Positions 1-4,495 of a stretch of 5,300 nt of DNA are shown piece by piece (position 1 is the first letter of the stretch; every line of letters starts with the position of its first letter). The translations under genes and the position numbers were made by a program. The DNA is from Deltaproteobacteria bacterium (lineage in GTDB: Bacteria; Desulfobacterota; Desulfobacteria; Desulfobacterales; SURF-15). The notes under the pieces were generated by a model. That model did no database searches. It saw only the letters and a program-made list of their open reading frames with translations, and was not told the DNA's origin. The stretch lies in contig JAHEHB010000382.1 of the NCBI GenBank assembly GCA_024644775.1, forward strand, positions 1 to 5,300, read 5' to 3'.

Positions 1-174
1 GGGAGACACAAGCGGAGCGAAAACAGCTGCAATGATGATCCCGGCAATAATAAAAACCCCGAATTTCCCCAACTTGTGACGCCAGACCCGAATTGCAGCC
101 CGGGCAAACAGGCTTTGGGAATGCTTATGATTCGTCGCACCATCTTCATTCCATTTTTCAACAACACTTGACAT
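1..174 (-). CDS. DppC-type ABC transporter permease, N-terminal part (runs off the left edge)
   Basis: This is the start of the second inner-membrane permease of a peptide/nickel-type ABC importer; 58 residues are visible. The ATG at 174-172 opens a hydrophilic cytoplasmic tail (MSSVVEKWNEDG...). A basic segment follows (RAAIRVWRHKLGKF, about residues 25-38), then one hydrophobic helix (GVFIIAGIIIAAVFAPLVSP, residues 39-58). A short tail, an R-x-W-R-x-K-L-G-type motif, a first transmembrane helix and an A-P-L-x-x-P ending is the standard N-terminal layout of the OppC_N/DppC family. The catalytic-loop (EAA) half lies outside the window. The start is only 8 bases past the stop of the upstream permease, so the two are almost certainly co-transcribed and form the heterodimeric channel. 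No good Shine-Dalgarno precedes the ATG, so translation may be coupled to the upstream gene. The family call is firm; the substrate is unknown. Confidence 0.88.
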   Translation of the reverse strand, partial: MSSVVEKWNEDGATNHKHSQSLFARAAIRVWRHKLGKFGVFIIAGIIIAAVFAPLVSP

Positions 175-182
175 AGGGGTGT

Positions 183-1127
183 CTACTTTAATTTTACCCG
201 TTTATCCAGATAAGTATACGTAAAATCTACGAACAGGTTTACGGTGAGAATAAATAGAACAATGACGATAATGGCGCCTTGCACCACCGGAAAATCTCGT
301 TCAAAAATTCCTTCGACAATCATTCGACCCAGCCCTGGAATGGAAAAAATCGTCTCGGTCACCACCGCACCTCCCAGCAACGCACCCACCTGCAAGCCTG
401 CGACGGTCGTAATCGGTATCAACGCATTGCGAAGCGCATGCTTAAAGGTGACCATCAACTCGGACAACCCCTTCGCTCTTGCGGTTCGAACATAGTCTTC
501 CATCAGGATCTGTAACATCGCCGTTCGTGTCTGTCGCATGATAAGTCCGGTAAATGACATCCCAATGGTCAAAGAGGGCAGTATCATGAGTTTCAAGTTC
601 TCAATGGGGTTTTCAAAAAGCGACACATGGCCGGAAGGCGGCAGCCAATGCGTATACACGGCAAATATCATAATCAGGAGGACTCCCAACCAGAAAAAGG
701 GGATGGCCATACTGAACATGGAGACAAAGCTGGTGGTAAAATCGATCCACGTATTTCGCCACTTGGCTGCCATGATGCCTGCTGGAATGCCGATAGTAAT
801 AGCCAGGAGCATTGAAATGAACGCCAGCTCGACGGTTGTCGGTATTCGAGCGGCAAGCATGTGAACCACCGGTTCCTGGGTTCGAATGGATCGACCCAGA
901 TCTCCCGTGATCGCTCTGGAAAACCATCTGAAATATTGAACATAAATGGGTTTGTTTAACCCCATTTCTTCACGCCACCGCTCTCGCTGTTCTTCTGTTG
1001 CGCCTTCTCCCAGAACGGTTTCGGCCGCATCACCCGGCAGCAGCAGGGTGAGTGAAAATACGACAACACTCATAACAAGAACGGTTGGAATAAGCTGCGA
1101 CAGCCTGCGAATCAGGTAAATATGCAT
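183..1127 (-). CDS. DppB/OppB-type ABC transporter permease
   Basis: This is an inner-membrane channel subunit of a peptide/nickel/opine-class ABC importer, complete at 314 residues, a normal family length. The N-terminus (MHIYLIRRLSQLIPTV) is the typical basic start followed by helix 1 (about residues 11-30). A periplasmic loop carries the family's PGDAAE and G-L-N-K-P-x-x-x-Q-Y-x-x-W segments (31-70) and GDLGRS (75-80). The binding-protein-dependent transport domain covers about 95-310 with five further helices. The EAA loop that contacts the ATPase is at about 210-239 (DYVRTARAKGL, then HALRNALIPI). The family ETIFSIPGLGRM motif is at 258-269. An in-frame TAA two codons upstream fixes the ATG at 1127 as the first possible start, yet no Shine-Dalgarno is visible before it. 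A 102-base gap separates it from the binding-protein gene, while the next permease follows after 8 bases. Family assignment is secure; substrate specificity cannot be read from it. Confidence 0.96.
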   Translation of the reverse strand: MHIYLIRRLSQLIPTVLVMSVVVFSLTLLLPGDAAETVLGEGATEEQRERWREEMGLNKPIYVQYFRWFSRAITGDLGRSIRTQEPVVHMLAARIPTTVELAFISMLLAITIGIPAGIMAAKWRNTWIDFTTSFVSMFSMAIPFFWLGVLLIMIFAVYTHWLPPSGHVSLFENPIENLKLMILPSLTIGMSFTGLIMRQTRTAMLQILMEDYVRTARAKGLSELMVTFKHALRNALIPITTVAGLQVGALLGGAVVTETIFSIPGLGRMIVEGIFERDFPVVQGAIIVIVLFILTVNLFVDFTYTYLDKRVKLK

Positions 1128-1229
1128 CGGTTAATATAATTGTTTCGGAAGAAAGTGGCTGTAAAAATGAGCGCCGACCATACACGAATTCGTATCGAAC
1201 ATATATGGCCGGTTCATCGGTTTTATGAT
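1128..1229 (-). other. 102-base spacer between binding protein and permease genes, with a 10-base palindrome
   Basis: This is an unusually long gap inside an otherwise tight transporter operon. It holds a perfect 10-base palindrome, ACGAATTCGT, at 1184-1193. I see no terminator-like stem with a U-run and no clear ribosome site for the permease that follows on the minus strand. Such gaps sometimes carry a hairpin or processing site that lets the binding protein be made in excess over the permeases. Here the palindrome has no loop and would be a weak RNA hairpin, so this role is only a guess. Confidence 0.35.
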
Positions 1230-2777
1230 CTATCGATCGATCCACACCTCTCCCAGACGCCAGGATCCGTTCAAGTCTCGCCTTACGTTGTGTACTTCCT
1301 TTAATGCGACGTCTTTAACCGGGCGGGTGAACAGAAAGGCGTAATAACCTTCGCGTAGCAATATTTCCTGCGCTTTCTCATAATGTACTTTTCGCTTTTT
1401 TCTGTCCAGCACCTGGGCGCCTTTTCCAACCGCATCAAATAATCCGTCATCATGGAGCCCATCCCAATTGGACCTCGCACCCCGCCCGAAGTATCTTCCA
1501 AAATTAAAATCCGGATCCGGTGGAGGCGCCATCGTACGCAATGTCCCGGCGTGAAATTTTCTGTCTTTGGTAATCACTTTGGCAACCCAGGCCTTTCGCT
1601 CCAGAACCTCGATTTTCATATTGATACCGACCTCTTTGAGCTGTGCTTGAAGCAGTTGAGCGATCTGGGTATCGGGATCCCGCTGGATAACGCTGACGAC
1701 AACCTCTCCGGTGAATCCGGATTTTTTCAGATGGTCTTTTGATTTTGCCGGATCATAGGTGTGAACCGGTAGGTTTTCAGTATAAATGAATTCATTGGAC
1801 TGGACAATCGTCGGCGTAACGATGCCGTATCCTCGCGTAATGACCTTCATGAGGGCTTCCCGATTGATTCCGTGACACACCGCCAGCCTGAGATCTTTAT
1901 TGTCAAACGGTGGTTTGGTGACATTGAAACACATAAATTGATGGATTCCATGGGGCCGGTCGACCAACTTCAATTTCGGATCGCCTTCAACGCTTTTGAA
2001 GTCTTTAACCTGAATATTATCTGCCAGAAAAATATTACCGGACTTTACTTCCATCAACTTGACTCTCGTATTGGCAATGAAGCGAATGTTTACTTTATCC
2101 ATATACGGCAGTTTTTTGCCGTCCAGGCCTTCCTGCCAATATCCCTCGAAACGCTCACCGGTAACGCTATCGCTGCCGATCCATTTTACAAACCTATACG
2201 GTCCGGTCCCGACCGGGTTTCGGGCAAAATCCCGCCCCATCTTTTTGTATGCGGTGGGAGAGATCATACTGCCGGCTTCGAATGCCAACATGGCCATGAT
2301 GGAAGCCGAGGGTCTTTTCATGTTGACCCGGATGGTATCGTCATCAACCATATCCACCGAGCTGACGGCTGCCAGGTCCTTGATATGGGGAGCATTTAAA
2401 CCGGGATCTCTGGCACGATCGAGATTCCATTTTGCCACCTCGGCATTAAAAGGAGTGCCGTCGTGGAAAATCACCCCTTTGCGCAGTTTAAAGGTGATGG
2501 ATTGATTATCCGGTGCGAATTCCCACGATTCGGCAAGAAGCGGAATAAACTTGCCTTCACCGGTCAGCCGGATGAGGTTTTCATAGAACAGGTTGAAAAA
2601 ATGTCTGTCGCTGTAGGTTCCATTGCCAAAGAGGGGATCACCGCTGACCGGCTCCAAGTCCATGGATGCCTTAAACTCTCCGCTACGTACCGGGTCCGCC
2701 GCCCATGATGACATCGCCATGGACAAGACGACAAAGGCAATGATCAATACTGCAAATAACTTCTCTCTTGTTTTCAT
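1230..2777 (-). CDS. periplasmic solute-binding protein of a peptide/nickel-type ABC importer (SBP_bac_5 family)
   Basis: This 515-residue secreted receptor captures the solute and delivers it to the permeases encoded just downstream. It begins with a basic n-region (MKTREK), a hydrophobic core (residues 7-20) and a probable signal-peptidase I site near SWA-AD (residues 24-28). There is no lipobox cysteine, so the mature protein should be free in the periplasm. The mature part has the family 5 signatures: L-A-E-S-W-E-F then FKLRKGVIFHDGTPFNAEV (81-114), NPVGTGPYRFVKW (187-199), FNVTKPPFDNKDLRLAVCHGINREAL (284-309) and QLLQAQLKEVGI (374-385). Length is typical. A strong Shine-Dalgarno five bases ahead supports the ATG at 2777. 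It is the first gene of the transporter set. Family 5 proteins bind peptides, nickel or haem, but also opines, oligosaccharides and sugar acids. The flanking sugar-acid-type genes favour a carbohydrate-like ligand, which is inference. Confidence 0.96.
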   Translation of the reverse strand: MKTREKLFAVLIIAFVVLSMAMSSWAADPVRSGEFKASMDLEPVSGDPLFGNGTYSDRHFFNLFYENLIRLTGEGKFIPLLAESWEFAPDNQSITFKLRKGVIFHDGTPFNAEVAKWNLDRARDPGLNAPHIKDLAAVSSVDMVDDDTIRVNMKRPSASIMAMLAFEAGSMISPTAYKKMGRDFARNPVGTGPYRFVKWIGSDSVTGERFEGYWQEGLDGKKLPYMDKVNIRFIANTRVKLMEVKSGNIFLADNIQVKDFKSVEGDPKLKLVDRPHGIHQFMCFNVTKPPFDNKDLRLAVCHGINREALMKVITRGYGIVTPTIVQSNEFIYTENLPVHTYDPAKSKDHLKKSGFTGEVVVSVIQRDPDTQIAQLLQAQLKEVGINMKIEVLERKAWVAKVITKDRKFHAGTLRTMAPPPDPDFNFGRYFGRGARSNWDGLHDDGLFDAVGKGAQVLDRKKRKVHYEKAQEILLREGYYAFLFTRPVKDVALKEVHNVRRDLNGSWRLGEVWIDR

Positions 2778-2782
2778 TAGAG

Positions 2783-2790
2783 ACCTCCTT
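2783..2790 (-). promoter_or_regulatory. strong Shine-Dalgarno of the solute-binding protein gene
   Basis: The minus strand reads AAGGAGGT, followed by five bases and the ATG at 2777. This is a near-perfect match to the anti-Shine-Dalgarno and decides the start. It contrasts with the two permease genes, which lack a visible site, and fits the need for much more binding protein than permease. Confidence 0.85.
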
Positions 2791-2895
2791 TTTTATGGTT
2801 CAACATTCGGCCGGATAAGTGTAGCCGCTCTAAAAAATGGTTCTTCTCCCGGCTAGTTGGGAAAAAGTAGTCAAGAGTGTAGAGATAAAATTTGT

Positions 2896-2916
2896 AAGGA
2901 TTTCCGCCGAATCCTT
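2896..2916. repeat. perfect 7-bp inverted repeat at the end of the truncated ORF (weak terminator candidate)
   Basis: AAGGATT (2896-2902) and AATCCTT (2910-2916) form a perfect 7-bp stem with a 7-base loop. The right arm touches the stop codon (2918-2916) of the truncated minus-strand ORF. Read on the plus strand the stem is followed by TATTTTTTG, like a weak intrinsic terminator. On the minus strand it is followed by ACAAATTTTATC, a poorer U-run. Only two of seven pairs are G-C, so stability is low. It might attenuate transcription between the remnant and the transporter genes, or mean nothing. Confidence 0.3.
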
Positions 2917-3209
2917 TATTTTTTGTAATTCTTTGGCATTTGACTCGAATCAAGGCTTGGTTGCCTGAACGAATGCCCGCAGATATCCCACACACCATCC
3001 GTGTGCCACATTTCGATGACCGGAACATCCATTTCAAGCTCTTTGAATCCGGCAATAATCTTTTTCAGTTCCGAGGGATCCGTTTTTCCCTGTTCATTAA
3101 ATCCCGGAAAACATTCAAGGCGGACGCCGCCGCCTTCAACGCCTATCTGGGCGCACAGCAGCAGGTGTTCCGGTGAAAGATCTATAAATCGATCGCCTAC
3201 TTTTATCAT
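2916..3209 (-). pseudogene. probable N-terminal remnant of a sugar-acid TIM-barrel enzyme (mannonate dehydratase/sugar isomerase-like)
   Basis: This is a 97-residue ORF. The first 70 or so residues read like the opening of an enzyme barrel: MIKVGDRFIDLSPEHLLLCA (1-20), the strand-loop IGVEGGGVRLECFPGF (22-37), a helix DPSELKKIIAGFKELEMD (44-61) and the strand VPVIEMW (62-68). This pattern of strand, helix and 'self-standing position' wording resembles mannonate dehydratase (UxuA) and xylose-isomerase-like proteins, which run to about 300-400 residues. From about residue 75 (CGHSFRQPSLDSSQMPKNYKK) the sequence becomes low in order and stops. I found no continuation in the other minus-strand frames before the next gene. 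An in-frame TAA five codons upstream fixes the start, which has only a weak GAGAG ribosome site. Position between an RraA-type aldolase and a transporter fits a former catabolic enzyme. The alternative is an intact small protein of unknown function. The family call is from memory of the pattern and is moderate to weak. Confidence 0.5.
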
Positions 3210-3247
3210 GATTGCTCTCGTTTACTTTGTATCGGCTTACGCGACGC

Positions 3248-3265
3248 CTAGTGCACGGACACTAG
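3248..3265. repeat. 6-bp inverted repeat CTAGTG/CACTAG, operator-like
   Basis: CTAGTG at 3248-3253 and CACTAG at 3260-3265 are perfect inverted arms around a 6-base centre (CACGGA). It sits 39 bases upstream of the ATG of the truncated ORF, in non-coding DNA. Two-fold symmetry with an 18-base span is what a dimeric transcription factor (for example GntR-type) would bind. CTAG is scarce in many bacterial genomes yet occurs twice here. A fossil recombination or insertion end is the other reading. Confidence 0.35.
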
Positions 3266-3272
3266 TTAACAG

Positions 3273-3309
3273 TATCCGAAATTAATTCTTGAGATGATAC
3301 CTTCGGATA
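3273..3309. repeat. 8-bp perfect inverted repeat TATCCGAA/TTCGGATA
   Basis: TATCCGAA at 3273-3280 and TTCGGATA at 3302-3309 are exact reverse complements separated by 21 AT-rich bases. The element lies in the gap after the RraA-family gene and next to the CTAGTG repeat. As RNA it would form an 8-bp stem with a large loop and no following U-run, so a classical terminator is unlikely. It could be a regulator site with widely spaced arms or a processing hairpin. No family is recognised. Confidence 0.35.
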
Positions 3310-3397
3310 GAATTTTGTTGATTTTAGGTATTTGCAATTCCATATCACTACTAAGTTGTCGGTATTCATATTGTCAAGAATTATTTGATTGATGCGT

Positions 3398-4075
3398 TTA
3401 CAGCCTCCCATATTTTCGGTAGACTTCTTCCGCATCTCCCACTTTAAATTCCGCCCGGGCGCTGTCTTCCCGGCTGGCAAGCTTTTCTGCCTTTTCGAGT
3501 ACTTCCATGGTGATATCCTTGGGTATCGCTAAGACGCCGTCGATATCTCCGAAGATAAAGTCCCCGGGATTTACGACGACAAATTCAGTCAATGCACCCC
3601 TGACCGTTATGGGCACCTGCCACCGGTAATAACTCCATCGACCCAGTGCTTCAACGGGTGTATGATAGCGTGCAAAGACCGGAAATCCCATTTCGATCAC
3701 ATGCCGAGAGTCTCTCGTGCCACCATCGATCACGGCTCCCACGGCGCCATATTTTTGGCTTAAGGTGGCGTTCATTTCACCATAATGGGCGCATCGCGTA
3801 TCGAAACTACAATCCCGAACATCAACGCATGGAAATGTCATCTCCTTAAAAAGTTGGATTCTCTTTTCCCGCAAATTGGGATCCCCGGTGGGGTCGTTGA
3901 TACCCTGAATCGTGAAAGCCGGTCCCGACACGATCATATCCGGCATAATGGGCCGGATGTCACTGGCAAAACACTGATCGGGATATCCCATTTCATCAAG
4001 GATATCATACAAGAGACCGGAATATAGTTTGCTATAACGGTTACAAATGGCCTCCATATCAGGCACTTGGCTCAT
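3398..4075 (-). CDS. RraA-family protein, probable 2-oxo-acid aldolase/decarboxylase
   Basis: This is a complete 225-residue member of the RraA/HMG-CHA aldolase (formerly 'dimethylmenaquinone methyltransferase') family. Family signatures are present: G-E at 99-100 in HYGEMNATLSQKYG, the core GAVGAVIDGGTRDSRHVIEMG (111-131 region) with R121 and D122 in the G-G-T-R-D active-site turn, FPVFAR (131-136) and GDIDGVLAIP (176-185). In characterised aldolases the R-D pair and the G-E turn bind pyruvate and the divalent metal, so the catalytic set looks intact. The length suits a soluble cytoplasmic enzyme that works as a trimer or hexamer. A GAGGAG-type ribosome site seven bases ahead and an in-frame TAA two codons upstream fix the start. 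Neighbours (a sugar-acid enzyme remnant, an importer and an SDR epimerase) favour retro-aldol cleavage or decarboxylation of a sugar-acid-derived oxo acid. The RNase E inhibitor role of E. coli RraA is less likely here. Confidence 0.9.
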   Translation of the reverse strand: MSQVPDMEAICNRYSKLYSGLLYDILDEMGYPDQCFASDIRPIMPDMIVSGPAFTIQGINDPTGDPNLREKRIQLFKEMTFPCVDVRDCSFDTRCAHYGEMNATLSQKYGAVGAVIDGGTRDSRHVIEMGFPVFARYHTPVEALGRWSYYRWQVPITVRGALTEFVVVNPGDFIFGDIDGVLAIPKDITMEVLEKAEKLASREDSARAEFKVGDAEEVYRKYGRL

Positions 4076-4082
4076 AATTTAG

Positions 4083-4090
4083 CTCCTCTC
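4083..4090 (-). promoter_or_regulatory. Shine-Dalgarno of the RraA-family gene
   Basis: The minus strand reads GAGAGGAG, with the AGGAG core at 4087-4083 and seven bases to the ATG at 4075. With the TAA immediately upstream in frame it settles the start of this gene. I could not find a convincing -35/-10 pair in the bases just upstream. Confidence 0.75.
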
Positions 4091-4142
4091 TTTTGGTTTA
4101 AGATCTTTTTGTCGTTAAACATCGAATCGAAAATCATGCGCG

Positions 4143-4154
4143 TCTGAGAAACCT
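4143..4154. repeat. 12-base direct repeat TCTGAGAAACCT, left copy
   Basis: This sequence is identical to 4339-4350, 196 bases away. Here it continues TGGTGAAATC; the right copy continues CGTTTCT and completes a hairpin. The pair encloses the A/C-rich array, the strong GC hairpin and the heptamer array, so the enclosed block could be one insertion unit or two related repeat copies. Confidence 0.6.
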
Positions 4155-4160
4155 GGTGAA

Positions 4161-4214
4161 ATCCCAAATCCTAAGCACCAAATTCCAAGTAAATCTCAAA
4201 TTCCAATATTCAAA
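4161..4214. repeat. degenerate A/C-rich array with CAAATTCCAA words
   Basis: CAAATTCCAA occurs exactly at 4179-4188 and 4197-4206 (18-base period), with a related CAAATCCTAA at 4165-4174. The plus strand of the stretch is almost free of G, a strong strand asymmetry; the transcribed strand is therefore rich in TTGGAATTTG. I associate similar words with dispersed intergenic repeats in environmental bacterial genomes, but cannot verify a family here. Confidence 0.6.
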
Positions 4215-4215
4215 A

Positions 4216-4239
4216 CGCAGCGCAAGCGCCTGCGCTGCG
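4216..4239. repeat. strong GC-rich hairpin, 9-bp perfect stem
   Basis: CGCAGCGCA (4216-4224) and TGCGCTGCG (4231-4239) pair perfectly around the 6-base loop AGCGCC. There is no U-run on either strand, so it resembles a REP-type palindromic element more than an intrinsic terminator. It lies between two AT-richer repeat blocks. It may stabilise or process a transcript running from the epimerase gene. Confidence 0.65.
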
Positions 4240-4306
4240 CGTGACCAAACAGTTACGGCGGTGCCATTTTGCAATTTGCGTGGCTCAATCCCAACTCTTG
4301 GACCTT

Positions 4307-4335
4307 TGAACCCTGAACCCTAAACTCCTAAATCC
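4307..4335. repeat. short heptamer array, TGAACCC type
   Basis: The plus strand reads TGAACCC, TGAACCC, TAAACTCC, TAAATCC from 4307 to 4335: four units of 7-8 bases with drift toward T/A at the right end. The array is too short for a variable-number tandem locus with clear function. It appears to be a component of the surrounding repeat mosaic. Confidence 0.55.
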
Positions 4336-4338
4336 TCT

Positions 4339-4357
4339 TCTGAGAAACCTCGTTTCT
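4339..4357. repeat. direct repeat TCTGAGAAACCT, right copy, inside an AGAAAC/GTTTCT hairpin
   Basis: The right copy of the 12-base repeat spans 4339-4350. Its AGAAAC (4343-4348) pairs with GTTTCT (4352-4357) across a 3-base loop, a perfect 6-bp hairpin. The left copy lacks the matching arm, which suggests that it is a partial or decayed copy. Confidence 0.55.
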
Positions 4358-4370
4358 TGTAGTGACGAAT

Positions 4371-4415
4371 CCAGCTCCGCTGGCGGCGGTGCTGATCCGC
4401 CTGCGGCGGAACACC
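4371..4415. repeat. two adjacent GC-rich hairpins
   Basis: The first has arms CCAGC (4371-4375) and GCTGG (4379-4383) with a TCC loop. The second has TCCGCC (4396-4401) and GGCGGA (4405-4410) with a TGC loop. It is lengthened by GGTG (4388-4391) pairing with CACC (4412-4415) across a small internal loop. They lie about 80-125 bases past the epimerase stop. Without a U-run they are better seen as REP-like palindromes than as terminators, though they could protect the 3' end of that message. Confidence 0.6.
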
Positions 4416-4495
4416 CGACACCTGTTTCCGCTTAACAAATACAATCAAAGCTTATTCACGCAATCTCTGAGTTTACTGTCAGAAGACCCTCCAAT

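Larger units (their letters stand above)
4076..4495. other. 420-base gene-free region made of short intergenic repeats
   Basis: No gene is seen on either strand. From right to left in transcription order it holds two GC-rich hairpins (4371-4415), an AGAAAC/GTTTCT hairpin (4343-4357), a TGAACCC-type heptamer array (4307-4335), a strong 9-bp GC hairpin (4216-4239), an A/C-rich stretch with CAAATTCCAA words (about 4161-4214), and finally the ribosome site of the RraA-family gene. A 12-base direct repeat (4143-4154 and 4339-4350) brackets the middle. No stem has a U-run, so none is a classical terminator for the epimerase gene. Base composition swings abruptly between A/C-rich and G/C-rich blocks, unlike the flanking genes, as is usual for dispersed intergenic repeat families. 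Confidence 0.7.

Noticed and set aside
1232..1241. Palindrome ATCGATCGAT
   Set aside because: It lies in the last codons of the binding-protein gene and is explained by coding for I-D-R; no sign of function.
1872..2399. Plus-strand ORF of 175 codons
   Set aside because: It lies wholly antisense to the well-supported solute-binding protein and has no family-like motifs; it is a shadow of the real gene.
2777..3055. Minus-strand ORF of 92 codons between the remnant and the binding-protein gene
   Set aside because: It is out of frame with the remnant, ends in translated Shine-Dalgarno sequence, and shows no continuation of the barrel enzyme, so it does not represent a frameshifted second half.
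3349..3377. Possible sigma-70 promoter on the minus strand: TTGACA at 3377-3372
   Set aside because: The -35 is perfect, but the hexamer at 17-base spacing is TTAGTA, which poorly matches TATAAT; shifted spacings are no better.
3398..4075. RNase E activity regulator (RraA in the strict sense)
   Set aside because: The protein carries the aldolase active-site turn and sits among sugar-acid-type and transport genes, so the metabolic role is preferred over ribonuclease inhibition.
4307..4335. Telomere-like CCCTAAA sequence
   Set aside because: Only one exact CCCTAAA occurs inside a short degenerate heptamer run, in a plainly bacterial gene context; the resemblance to eukaryotic telomere repeats is chance.
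4143..4415. CRISPR array
   Set aside because: The repeats differ from one another, spacing is irregular, and there are no uniform repeat-spacer units or cas genes.
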